DNA from: an uncultured Blautia sp. | GTDB taxonomy: Bacteria; Bacillota; Clostridia; Lachnospirales; Lachnospiraceae | Assembly: GCA_900541985.1 (NCBI GenBank) | Contig: UQLX01000005.1 | Coordinates: forward strand, 36,559-100,558 | Reading direction: 5' to 3' | Length of the DNA: 64,000 nt | Part shown: piece after piece, positions 50,938 through 60,134 of the stretch | How positions within the stretch are numbered: position 1 is the first letter of the stretch | Layout of the letters: each line of letters begins with the position of its first letter | Notes under the pieces: generated by a model | What the model saw: only the letters and a program-made list of their open reading frames with translations | Told to the model about the DNA's origin: nothing | Databases searched by the model: none | Program-made: the position numbers and the translations under genes

Positions 50938-52194
50938 ATGAGTGAAATTGCAATTCAGGTAAAACATCTGGATAAGATGTATAAATTATATAACAAACCT
51001 TCTGACAGGCTCCGGGAAACCCTGGGGCTTAAGGTGCCTGTAAGGGAACATTATGCCCTCAGGGATGTAAACTTTCAGGTGGAGAGGGGAGAGACGGTGG
51101 GAATTATCGGAACCAATGGTTCCGGTAAATCCACGATTTTAAAGATCATTACCGGAGTTTTGAATCCTACAGCCGGAGAGGTGACCGTAAACGGCAGGAT
51201 TTCAGCCCTTTTGGAACTGGGAGCCGGCTTTAACATGGAATATACCGGGATTGAAAACGTATATCTCAACGGAACAATGATGGGATTTTCCAGAGAAGAG
51301 GTGGATGCAAGGCTTCAGGATATTCTGGATTTTGCGGATATCGGAGACTTTGTTTATCAGCCGGTGAAATCCTATTCCAGCGGTATGTTTGTCCGTCTGG
51401 CTTTTGCGGTAGCCATTAACATTGATCCGGAGATTCTGATCGTAGATGAGGCTCTGTCTGTAGGCGACGTATTTTTCCAGGCAAAATGCTACCGTAAATT
51501 TGAGGAGTTCAAAAAAATGGGACGTACCATTCTTTTTGTCAGTCATGATCTCAGCAGCATTTCCCGTTATTGCGACAGGGTCATCCTCCTTAACAAAGGG
51601 GTAAAAATGGAGGAAGGTTCTCCCAAGCAGATGGTGGATATGTACAAACAGCTTCTGGTGGGGCAGGATCCTGCAAAAGCAGACGAAAATAAAGAAACAC
51701 AGAAGGAAAACTGGAGCGAACAGTTCCAGGTGAACCCCAATATGCTGGAATATGGCAGCAAACTGGCAGAGATTGTGGATTTTGCAGTGCTGGATGAGAA
51801 AGGGCTGTGTACAAATACCATTGAAAAAGGAAGCTCCTTCCAGATCAAAATGAAGGTTGTTTTTCATGAGAATATCCAGGAGCCGATCATGGCTTATACC
51901 TTTAAGGATATTAAAGGAACGGAGATTACAGGAACCAACACCCTTTTTGAAAAAATGGCTGTGGAACATTCCGAAGCAGGCGATGCCTGCACAGTGACCT
52001 TCCGGCAGGATATGTTTCTTCAGGGAGGAGAATATCTTCTTTCCTTTGGATGTACCGGTTATAAGGACGGGGAGTTTACTGTTTTCCACAGACTGTATGA
52101 TGCATGTAACATTACGGTGGTTTCCAATAAAAACACCGTTGGTTTTTATGATATGAACTCAAAAGTAGAGATTCACTACGGAGAAAAAGTATGA
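50938..52194 (+). CDS. wzt: ABC exporter ATPase with C-terminal glycan-recognition domain (Wzt family)
   Basis: 418 residues (ATG 50926 is an alternative). Nucleotide-binding domain at about 1-245: Walker A GTNGSGKSTIL, signature YSSGMFVRLAFA, Walker B LIVDEALSVGD, switch His in VSHDL. Then a linker and a beta-sandwich Wzt_C-like domain at about 255-418 (KLAEIVDFAVLDEKG..IKMKVVFHE...GGEYLLSFGC). In E. coli O8/O9a systems this domain recognises the capped end of the exported polymer. The next gene is a candidate capping enzyme. Confidence 0.9.
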   Translation: MSEIAIQVKHLDKMYKLYNKPSDRLRETLGLKVPVREHYALRDVNFQVERGETVGIIGTNGSGKSTILKIITGVLNPTAGEVTVNGRISALLELGAGFNMEYTGIENVYLNGTMMGFSREEVDARLQDILDFADIGDFVYQPVKSYSSGMFVRLAFAVAINIDPEILIVDEALSVGDVFFQAKCYRKFEEFKKMGRTILFVSHDLSSISRYCDRVILLNKGVKMEEGSPKQMVDMYKQLLVGQDPAKADENKETQKENWSEQFQVNPNMLEYGSKLAEIVDFAVLDEKGLCTNTIEKGSSFQIKMKVVFHENIQEPIMAYTFKDIKGTEITGTNTLFEKMAVEHSEAGDACTVTFRQDMFLQGGEYLLSFGCTGYKDGEFTVFHRLYDACNITVVSNKNTVGFYDMNSKVEIHYGEKV

Positions 52195-54374
52195 AAGAAA
52201 AGATCGGACAGGTGACCCTGGATGATACCTGTTATCCAGGGCAGGATTTATACAGTGACGGAAGTGTAGAGGATGAAATGCTGGAGATTGCCAGAAACTA
52301 CCCGGAGGAGGAATGGAACCGGGTGATCGCTGAGCGGAAAAGCTGGCCTATCCTTTACCATTTTTCTCATGTAAGAGAAAATATTTTAAGCTGGCTTCCT
52401 TTTACCGGACAGGAAAGTGTGCTGGAGATTGGTTCCGGCTGCGGAGCGATTACAGGCGCCCTTTGCAAAAAAGCAAAAAAGGTCACCTGTATCGAGCTTT
52501 CAAAAAAAAGAAGTGAGATCAATGCCTGGAGACACAGAGACTGTGAGAACCTGACTATTCTTATGGGTAATTTCCAGGAGATCGAGCCTGCGCTGACGGA
52601 GAAGTATGACTACATTACTCTGATCGGCGTTTTTGAGTATGGGGAAAATTATATCCGGAGCGAAACTCCTTATGTGGATTTCCTCAGAACCATTGCCCGT
52701 CATCTGAAGCCGGAAGGAAAGATCATTCTTGCCATTGAAAACCGTTTCGGACTGAAATACTGGGCAGGCTGTACCGAGGATCATTTTGGCACCCTATTTG
52801 AGGGACTGGAAGGATATCCTTCCACAAAAGGCGTTAAGACCTTTACAAAAAAGGAGCTGACGACGATTCTGGAAAAGGCGGGAAACCTCAGGGCAAGCTG
52901 GTATTATCCATTCCCGGATTACAAGCTTCCCATGACCATATATTCCGACAGCCGTCTTCCTCTGAAGGGAGAACTGAACCGGATGGAGACCAATTTTGAC
53001 AGACTGAGACTTCAGCTGTTTCAGGAATCCTCCGTATACGATTCCCTTCTGGATAACGATATGTTTCCGGAATTTTCCAATTCGTTCCTTCTTCTGATCG
53101 GAAGAGAGGAAATCAGACCGGAGGTGGTCTATTCCAAATTTTCCAATGAAAGAGATCAGAAGTTTGATCTTCGGACTGATATCTGCGAGCCGGGACGGTA
53201 TGAGAGATATGTGCGGAAGCTTCCGGTAGTGCCAAAGGCAGAGGAGCATGTAAAGAATCTGGAACGGATCCAGAGAGAACTGAATGCGATTTACGAAAAA
53301 GAAGGCATTGAGCTGAATAACTGCCGGTTTGAGCAGGGGGCGGCAAAGCTGGAATATCTGGAAGGCGTAACTCTGGAGGAAAAGCTGGATATGCTTTTGG
53401 AACAGGGAAAATTCCAGGAACTGGAAGAGTTGTTTTTCTTTTATCTGAAAAAGATCCGCAGTCTTCACTGTAAGGAGAAATTCAGAAAGACACCGGAATT
53501 TATCCAGGTATTTGGAGACGCGCCTCTTGAAGGAGAATATGATGCTTCCGGCATGTCCAATATTGATCTTGTTCCGGCAAACCTTCTGATCCAGAGGGAC
53601 AGACAGGTAGTTATTGATTATGAATGGACCTTCCGTTTTCCGATCCCGGCGGATTTTATCCAGTACCGGATGATCCATTATTATCTGGAAAGCGACGGCA
53701 AGCGCCATGTTCTGAAGAACCGGGATTTTTATGGAAAAGCCGGGATCACCGCAAAGGATCTGGAGATCTACGGGGAAATGGAACGAAATTTCCAGAATTA
53801 CATGAAAGGAGAGCATGTTCCTCTTCTGGAGCTTTATGAAGAGGTTTCTCCGGGTAAAGTAGAGATCCTTCCGTATTATGAACAGATGCGGATCGCAGGA
53901 GCAGAAAGAAGACTTCAGGTATTCTTTGACCGGGGAGAAGGCTTCCGTGAGGAGGATTCAGCCGTTTATCCGATGAGCAGGGAAGGGCTGGACCTGGAGA
54001 TCATAATTCCCGAAGGCGTACACAGACTGCGCCTGGATCCGGGAGAAGCGGCGGGAGGACTGATCCTGAAAGAGCTTTCCTATGAGGACGGAACACCGGC
54101 AGATTTTACGGCCAATGGATTTCCTATGGGAGAAGGCGCATATTATTTTGGCGGAGGCGATCCTCAGTTTATAACCGGAGATGTTTCCGGGAAAACAAAG
54201 CTGTGCATCCGGATCCGGATTATGAAAGAACAGGATGCCCGAGAAGATTTCTGGAAGAACTTTTCCAGAGTATCTGCCGAAAAAGATGCAGAGCTTCGGA
54301 GACTGAATGAAAAGATCAGCCAGATGGAAAATACAAAGGTCTGGAAATTATATAGAAGCATTAAGAAAAAGTAG
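52191..54374 (+). CDS. WbdD-like methyltransferase-kinase chain-end modifier
   Basis: 727 residues. A class I SAM methyltransferase at about 55-240 (VLEIGSGCGAITGALCK, CIELSKKR, LIGVFEYGENY). Further on, a kinase-like fold of the aminoglycoside/choline-kinase type: SNIDLVPANLLI near 453-464 (catalytic Asp, then Asn five residues on) and VVIDYEWTF near 472 (metal Asp). Residues 560-690 look like a beta domain, and the last 30 form a coiled coil ending KVWKLYRSIKKK. WbdD of E. coli O9a has the same order (methyltransferase, kinase, coiled coil) and ends glycan growth by adding methyl-phosphate. Overlaps wzt by 4 bases. Confidence 0.78.
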   Translation: MKEKIGQVTLDDTCYPGQDLYSDGSVEDEMLEIARNYPEEEWNRVIAERKSWPILYHFSHVRENILSWLPFTGQESVLEIGSGCGAITGALCKKAKKVTCIELSKKRSEINAWRHRDCENLTILMGNFQEIEPALTEKYDYITLIGVFEYGENYIRSETPYVDFLRTIARHLKPEGKIILAIENRFGLKYWAGCTEDHFGTLFEGLEGYPSTKGVKTFTKKELTTILEKAGNLRASWYYPFPDYKLPMTIYSDSRLPLKGELNRMETNFDRLRLQLFQESSVYDSLLDNDMFPEFSNSFLLLIGREEIRPEVVYSKFSNERDQKFDLRTDICEPGRYERYVRKLPVVPKAEEHVKNLERIQRELNAIYEKEGIELNNCRFEQGAAKLEYLEGVTLEEKLDMLLEQGKFQELEELFFFYLKKIRSLHCKEKFRKTPEFIQVFGDAPLEGEYDASGMSNIDLVPANLLIQRDRQVVIDYEWTFRFPIPADFIQYRMIHYYLESDGKRHVLKNRDFYGKAGITAKDLEIYGEMERNFQNYMKGEHVPLLELYEEVSPGKVEILPYYEQMRIAGAERRLQVFFDRGEGFREEDSAVYPMSREGLDLEIIIPEGVHRLRLDPGEAAGGLILKELSYEDGTPADFTANGFPMGEGAYYFGGGDPQFITGDVSGKTKLCIRIRIMKEQDAREDFWKNFSRVSAEKDAELRRLNEKISQMENTKVWKLYRSIKKK

Positions 54375-54387
54375 AATGAGGAAAAAC

Positions 54388-56805
54388 ATGGAAGAATTGC
54401 GCTTCAGTGTGGACGAAGAAAAATATGATGACAGGCACGGGCAGGTTCTGAGTCTTACAGGCTGGTATGTGCCGGCAGACGGACAGGCTGCGGAATTCCG
54501 GCTTCTGGGAGACGGGGAGGAGATCGCGGTTCCATCTCCGGAAAGATATCCCAGACCGGATGTGGCTCAGGCTCTGGAACGTGATCTGGGAGAGTTTCTT
54601 CCGGGATTTACAGTATGTATCCCGGAGGCGGACAAACTTGCAGAAAAATATCATACAGTGGAGCTGATCCTCACTGACGGTGCAGAGATTCATTCTGTCT
54701 GGAAAAAATCCGGAGAAGAGCTGGGAGTCTTTTTGAAAGAATGTCTGCTGGAATACCATATGGACCGGGTGGAGATTCTGTATGATACCATGCTGGAGAT
54801 CCAGGGCTGGGTGATGGATCAGAGAGGCGATGCACTGGCAGAGCTTCTCAATGAGGACGAAACTCCTGTCCCCTGCCGGATGAGCCGGGGAAGAAGACCG
54901 GATGTAGTGGAACGGAGAGGACTTGACGAAGAATATAAAGCACGGGAGATCGGATTCCGTATTTCTTCTACGCTGGATGAGATCTCAGGGAAAAAAGTGA
55001 TTCTCCGGTTTACAGGAACTTCTGTCAGGAAAGAGTATGAGATCGATGTGCAGAAGCTTCTGAAGGATGGGCAACCAAAAGGCATATGGAACCGTCTTTT
55101 CCACCGTTCCGAAGAAAAGACAGGAGATTATGAGCAGTGGCTGAAGCGCCACAGTGTCAGCCGTTCCCGGATGTGGAAACAGAAACATGAGAATTTTGAA
55201 AAAAAGCCTCTGATCAGTATCGTGATCCCGTTATACAATACGCCGCTTCCCTATCTGAAAGAACTGATCGAATCTGTGAGAAAGCAGACTTACGGAAACT
55301 GGCAGCTGTGTCTGGCTGACGGAAGCCCGGATGATAAGGTATATGAATTTCTGAAAAAAAATTACAGGCATGAGGTTCGGATCAGCTATAAAAAACTAAA
55401 GGAAAACGGAGGGATCTCCGTGAACACCAATAAGGCCATAGAGCTTGCAAGAGGGGAATACCTGATGCTCTGTGACCATGACGATACACTGGAGCCAGAC
55501 GCACTTTATGAAATCGTAAAGGCGATCAATGATCATGAACAGGCAGATGTGATCTATACAGATGAGGATAAGGTCAGCATGGATGGCCGACACTATTTTG
55601 ATCCTCATTTTAAATCGGACTTTAATCTGTTCCGGTTAAGAGAAAACAACTATATCTGCCATATTTTTGCAGTAAAAAGGCAGGTGGCGGAAAAAGCCGG
55701 ATACTTCCGTAAGGAATTTGACGGGGCGCAGGACTTTGACTTTATTTTCCGCTGCTGTGAAAATGCCGCCGGAGTCATCCATATTCCAAGAGTGCTTTAT
55801 CACTGGCGCTGCCATATGGATTCCACAGCTGCTGATCCGGAAAGCAAGGCATATGCATTTGAGACCGGAAGAAAAGCTGTGGAGGAGCATTACCGGAGAA
55901 TGGGAATTCCTGCAAAGGTGGAGATGACCAGTCGGCCGGGCTGGTACCGGAGCCGGGTGGAACTTCAGGGAAGACCGATGATCTCTGTGATCATTCCCAA
56001 TAAGGATCATATTGACGATCTGGAGCTTTGTCTTTCGTCTCTGACAGAACGCAGCACCTATGATAATTATGAGGTTCTGATCGTAGAAAACAACAGTGAG
56101 GAGCCTTCTACCTTTGCCTATTACGAAAAGCTTCCGCAGCGTTTTCCGAAGGTGAGAGTCCTTACCTGGGAAAAAGAATTCAATTATTCTTCTATTAATA
56201 ATTTTGCGGCAGAGCAGGCAGGAGGAGAGTATCTGCTGTTTCTGAATAATGATGTGGAAATTCTGACACCTGACTGGATGGAGGAAATGCTGCAGATCTG
56301 TCAGCAGAAGGAGGTTTCCATAGTAGGAGCCAAGCTCTATTATCCGGATGATACCATCCAGCATGCAGGCGTTGTCATGGGGCTGGGCGGGATCGCCGGG
56401 CATATCATGTGCCGTGCGTCCAGAGAGGATGCAGGATATTTTGGAAGAATGATCAGTGTGCAGGAGATCAGCGCAGTGACAGCAGCCTGCATGATGATGA
56501 AAGCAGAAGATTTCCGGATGGTGGAGGGCTTTGACGAGACCTTCCGGGTTGCGTTTAACGATATCGATCTCTGCATGAAGGCAGGAGCCCTTGGCAAAAA
56601 AGTGGTGTTTACCCCTTATGCAGAACTGTATCATTATGAATCGAAATCCAGAGGTCTGGAGGACACACCGGAAAAACAGTTCCGTTTTGAAAAGGAAATA
56701 AAAAGATTTCAGGAAAAATGGGGAGATCAGCTGAAAAAAGGCGATCCATATTACAGTCCCAATCTGTCTGCAACAGAAGGAGACTGCTCCCTGAGAGAAA
56801 ACTGA
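54388..56805 (+). CDS. Two-domain GT2 glycosyltransferase (first of paralogous pair)
   Basis: 805 residues. An N-terminal beta-rich part to about 265, then two GT-A domains: first at about 273-500 (ISIVIPLYNTPLPYLKELI, CLADGSPDD, metal DHDDTLEPDA), second at about 529-790 (ISVIIPNKDHIDDL, VENNSEE, LFLNNDVEIL, FDGAQ-like loops). Both show DxD-like motifs, so it may add two sugars in turn, as in rhamnan or galactan synthases. Probable substrates include dTDP-rhamnose. Starts at 54388; earlier ATGs lie in the coiled-coil end of the preceding gene. Confidence 0.85.
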   Translation: MEELRFSVDEEKYDDRHGQVLSLTGWYVPADGQAAEFRLLGDGEEIAVPSPERYPRPDVAQALERDLGEFLPGFTVCIPEADKLAEKYHTVELILTDGAEIHSVWKKSGEELGVFLKECLLEYHMDRVEILYDTMLEIQGWVMDQRGDALAELLNEDETPVPCRMSRGRRPDVVERRGLDEEYKAREIGFRISSTLDEISGKKVILRFTGTSVRKEYEIDVQKLLKDGQPKGIWNRLFHRSEEKTGDYEQWLKRHSVSRSRMWKQKHENFEKKPLISIVIPLYNTPLPYLKELIESVRKQTYGNWQLCLADGSPDDKVYEFLKKNYRHEVRISYKKLKENGGISVNTNKAIELARGEYLMLCDHDDTLEPDALYEIVKAINDHEQADVIYTDEDKVSMDGRHYFDPHFKSDFNLFRLRENNYICHIFAVKRQVAEKAGYFRKEFDGAQDFDFIFRCCENAAGVIHIPRVLYHWRCHMDSTAADPESKAYAFETGRKAVEEHYRRMGIPAKVEMTSRPGWYRSRVELQGRPMISVIIPNKDHIDDLELCLSSLTERSTYDNYEVLIVENNSEEPSTFAYYEKLPQRFPKVRVLTWEKEFNYSSINNFAAEQAGGEYLLFLNNDVEILTPDWMEEMLQICQQKEVSIVGAKLYYPDDTIQHAGVVMGLGGIAGHIMCRASREDAGYFGRMISVQEISAVTAACMMMKAEDFRMVEGFDETFRVAFNDIDLCMKAGALGKKVVFTPYAELYHYESKSRGLEDTPEKQFRFEKEIKRFQEKWGDQLKKGDPYYSPNLSATEGDCSLREN

Positions 56806-56820
56806 GAAACGAGGTTGGAT

Positions 56821-59265
56821 ATGTCAAGAGAGATTTTTGAGGTAACAAAGGACCGGTTCCATCTGAAGGATCCCTGTCAGTATATCCTGCAGGGAACCTG
56901 GCCTAAGGAAGCAAAGATGCGAGCCTGTCTGGATGATTCTGAGATAAAGTCGGAAATCCGGAAGCTGGAGGTAGTCAGCGCTCTGGAACGGTTTAAGGAT
57001 CCGGATCTGATGCGGGGAGAGAGGATCACTGCCGCTGTGCAGCTTCCGGAATCTCTGGAAGGGCATCAGAAGCTGTCTGTTTATGCAGATATGCCGGATA
57101 AGACCATGTGCTGGTTTTCTGTTTCCGTAAAGGAACTGGAAAAACGTCGGGGCAAGCCTCAGTTTTTTATCGAGGAAGAAAAGGTTCAGCAGGGATTTTT
57201 ACGGATCCGGGGCTGGGCTGTTGCGGATGAACCGGTCAATATCCAGATTTTTGATGAAAACAAACAGAAGCTTCATGCAGAGATCCTTCGCACCCAGAGA
57301 GTAGATGTGGAGCAGATGTATGAGGAAATGGATCATGAGGACAAGACAGGCTTTTTTGCTGAGCTGACCAACCTTACCGGAAAGCTGGTCTATGTGGTAT
57401 TTTACGCAGGAAATACAAAATCGGTGCATATTGCCCATCTGAATCCGGCTGTGGTATTCCGCAAAAAGATTCAGAAATATGCAAAAAAGGGACTGCGTTA
57501 CTGGAAGAGCCAGGGAAGCGCCGCTATGGTAGGAAAGATTGTTTCCAAGGTTAAGACTGCGTCTACCAGAGAGATTCCTTATCAGAAATGGATCCTTCAT
57601 CATCTGCCGGGAAATAAAGAACTGGAAAAGCAGAGAAAAACAGTTTTTGACTATCAGCCAAAGATTTCAATTGTGATCCCTTTGTATAAGACACCGGAAA
57701 AATATCTCCGTCAGCTGGTAGACACGGTAAAAGCCCAGACCTATACCAACTGGGAGCTTTGTCTTTCTGACGGAAGCGGAGAAAATTCTCCTATCCGGAA
57801 GCTTCTGGAAAGCCTGGAGGCTTCGGATGAACGAATCCGGGTGATCCATAATGAAAAGCAGCTGCAGATCTCAGAGAACACCAACGCGGCGATTCAGGCG
57901 GCAACCGGAGAATATATCGCCTTTGCCGACCATGACGACGAACTGACTCCAAACGCTCTGTTTGAGTGCGTGAAGGCTTTGAATGAGAAAAAACAGACGA
58001 GGATCCTTTATTCAGACGAGGACAAAATGTCTATGGACGGACACAAGTTTTTCCAGCCGCATTTCAAGCCGGATTATAACCCGGACCTGCTTTGTACGGT
58101 CAATTATATCTGCCACCTTTTTGTGGTGGACAAAAACGTGATCCGGGAAGTGGGAATGCTTCGCAGTGAATTTGACGGAGCACAGGATTATGATTTTATT
58201 TTCCGTTGTATTGAGGCGGTGAAGCCGGAAGAAATCTGTCATATTCCAAAGATCCTTTATCACTGGCGCTGTCATGAGGATTCTACAGCTGAAAATCCGG
58301 AAAGTAAGACATATGCTTTTGAGGCAGGAAAACGTGCCATTGAGGAGCATTATAAGAGAACCGGGATCCAGGCGGAGGTTCTCCAGGGTGAGTTTCTTGG
58401 ACTTTACCGTACCAGATTTATCCGGGATCATGATCCGCTGATTTCCATTATCATTCCCAATAAGGATCACACAGAGGACCTGAAGCGGTGTATGGATTCC
58501 ATCGATCAGAAATCCACCTACCGGAATTACGAGTATATTATTGTGGAAAACAACAGTACAGAAGAGGAAACCTTCCGGTTCTACAAAAGACTGGAGGCAG
58601 AAGATCCAAAGGCCCATGTGGTGTACTGGGACAAAGAGTTTAACTATTCTGCGATCAATAATTATGGAGCCACTTTTGCAAAGGGCGAATATATCCTTCT
58701 TCTGAATAACGATACAGAGATCATCAATGAAGACTGTCTGGAACAGCTTCTGGGCTATTGTATGAGAAGTGATGTAGGAGCGGTAGGCGCAAGAATGTAC
58801 TACGAGGACGATACCATCCAGCATGCAGGTGTTGTGATCGGCTTCGGAGGAATTGCAGGTCACTGCTTTGTACTGCAGCCAAGAGGAACCACAGGCTACT
58901 GCCACAGAATCATCTGTGCGCAGGATTACAGCGCAGTGACGGCAGCCTGCATGATGGTGAAGCGTTCCGCTTTTGACGAGGTGGGCGGCCTTACAGAAGA
59001 ACTGGCAGTTGCGTTTAATGACATTGATTTCTGCATGAAACTGAGAAGCGCAGGCTATCTGATCGTATACAATCCTTATGCGGAACTGTATCACTATGAA
59101 TCCAAATCCAGAGGTCTGGAAGATACACCGGAAAAGGTTGCAAGATTCAATAAGGAAATTCAGATTTTTGAAAGACGCTGGCCGGATATCATGAGGGATG
59201 GCGATCCCTATTACAATCCGAATCTGACTTTGAAGAGCCAGGATTTTTCACTGAAAAGGATATAA
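56821..59265 (+). CDS. Two-domain GT2 glycosyltransferase (second of pair)
   Basis: 814 residues, a paralogue of the previous gene with the same order: N-terminal beta part with FFIEEEKVQQGFLRIRGWAV, GT-A domain at about 280 (ISIVIPLYKTPEKYLRQLV, DHDDELTPNA), GT-A domain at about 538 (ISIIIPNKDHTEDL, LLLNNDTEII), same C-terminal YESKSRGLEDTPEK and GDPYYNPNL ending. The two domains likely came from an old fusion, and the genes from a later tandem duplication. ATG at 56821 with GAGG 6 bases before it. Confidence 0.85.
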   Translation: MSREIFEVTKDRFHLKDPCQYILQGTWPKEAKMRACLDDSEIKSEIRKLEVVSALERFKDPDLMRGERITAAVQLPESLEGHQKLSVYADMPDKTMCWFSVSVKELEKRRGKPQFFIEEEKVQQGFLRIRGWAVADEPVNIQIFDENKQKLHAEILRTQRVDVEQMYEEMDHEDKTGFFAELTNLTGKLVYVVFYAGNTKSVHIAHLNPAVVFRKKIQKYAKKGLRYWKSQGSAAMVGKIVSKVKTASTREIPYQKWILHHLPGNKELEKQRKTVFDYQPKISIVIPLYKTPEKYLRQLVDTVKAQTYTNWELCLSDGSGENSPIRKLLESLEASDERIRVIHNEKQLQISENTNAAIQAATGEYIAFADHDDELTPNALFECVKALNEKKQTRILYSDEDKMSMDGHKFFQPHFKPDYNPDLLCTVNYICHLFVVDKNVIREVGMLRSEFDGAQDYDFIFRCIEAVKPEEICHIPKILYHWRCHEDSTAENPESKTYAFEAGKRAIEEHYKRTGIQAEVLQGEFLGLYRTRFIRDHDPLISIIIPNKDHTEDLKRCMDSIDQKSTYRNYEYIIVENNSTEEETFRFYKRLEAEDPKAHVVYWDKEFNYSAINNYGATFAKGEYILLLNNDTEIINEDCLEQLLGYCMRSDVGAVGARMYYEDDTIQHAGVVIGFGGIAGHCFVLQPRGTTGYCHRIICAQDYSAVTAACMMVKRSAFDEVGGLTEELAVAFNDIDFCMKLRSAGYLIVYNPYAELYHYESKSRGLEDTPEKVARFNKEIQIFERRWPDIMRDGDPYYNPNLTLKSQDFSLKRI

Positions 59266-59279
59266 GGAGGACTTAATCA

Positions 59280-60128
59280 ATGAAGGTATTAGTCACAGGA
59301 GTAAAGGGACAGCTTGGTCATGATGTGATGAATGAGCTGGCGAAACGGGGCTATGAAGGTGTTGGCGTAGATGTGGAAGAAATGGACATCACAGACGAAG
59401 CGGCAGTGCGCAGAGTCATGGAAGAAGTCCGCCCGGACAAAATGGTGCACTGTGCAGCCTGGACTGCAGTGGATGCAGCAGAGGATCAGGTGGAAATGTG
59501 CCGTAAGGTCAATGCTCTGGGAACAGAAAACATTGCAAAAATGTGCGGGGAACTGGATATTCCCATGATCTACCTCAGTACCGATTATGTGTTTGACGGA
59601 GAAGGCACCCGTCCCTGGGAGCCGGACGATCCGGTGGTAAAGCCTCTGAATGTTTACGGTCAGACAAAGTATGAAGGAGAACTGGCAGTAGAAAAATATA
59701 CGGATAAGTATTATATTGTCCGTATTGCCTGGGTATTTGGCGTGAATGGCAAAAACTTTATCAAGACTATGCTGAATCTTGGAAAGACTCATAATACCCT
59801 GACTGTGGTAGATGACCAGATCGGAACGCCTACCTATACTTATGATCTTGCAAAACTTCTTGTGGATATGCTGGAAAAAGAAGAGTATGGTAAATACCAT
59901 GCGACAAATGAAGGCGGTTATATCTCCTGGTGTGATTTTGCAAAAGAAATCTTCCGTCAGGCCGGGATGGACGTAAAAGTAACTCCGGTAAGCTCAGATC
60001 AGTATCCGGCAAAGGCAAAACGTCCTTCCAACAGCCGTATGGAAAAGAACAAGCTGACTCAGCATGGATTTGAGCGTCTGCCTTCCTGGCAGGATGCCCT
60101 TTCCCGTTATCTGAAGGAGATCATGTAA
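59280..60128 (+). CDS. rfbD: dTDP-4-dehydrorhamnose reductase
   Basis: Last step of dTDP-L-rhamnose synthesis (NADPH). 282 residues: MKVLVTGVKGQLGHDVM, HCAAWTAVDAAEDQ, LSTDYVFDGEG, YGQTKYEGE with the catalytic Tyr-x3-Lys, RIAWVFG. Completes the rfbA-rfbC-rfbB-rfbD set in this window. Confidence 0.97.
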   Translation: MKVLVTGVKGQLGHDVMNELAKRGYEGVGVDVEEMDITDEAAVRRVMEEVRPDKMVHCAAWTAVDAAEDQVEMCRKVNALGTENIAKMCGELDIPMIYLSTDYVFDGEGTRPWEPDDPVVKPLNVYGQTKYEGELAVEKYTDKYYIVRIAWVFGVNGKNFIKTMLNLGKTHNTLTVVDDQIGTPTYTYDLAKLLVDMLEKEEYGKYHATNEGGYISWCDFAKEIFRQAGMDVKVTPVSSDQYPAKAKRPSNSRMEKNKLTQHGFERLPSWQDALSRYLKEIM

Positions 60129-60134
60129 GAGAAG

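Noticed and set aside
54307..54387. Longer version of the first two-domain glycosyltransferase
   Set aside because: The extra residues overlap the coiled-coil coding end of the preceding gene in another frame and lack a ribosome site.
55636..56634. 330-residue minus-strand frame inside a glycosyltransferase gene
   Set aside because: Antisense shadow; a similar shadow occurs at the same place in the paralogous gene (58012-59094), which reflects the shared coding sequence.
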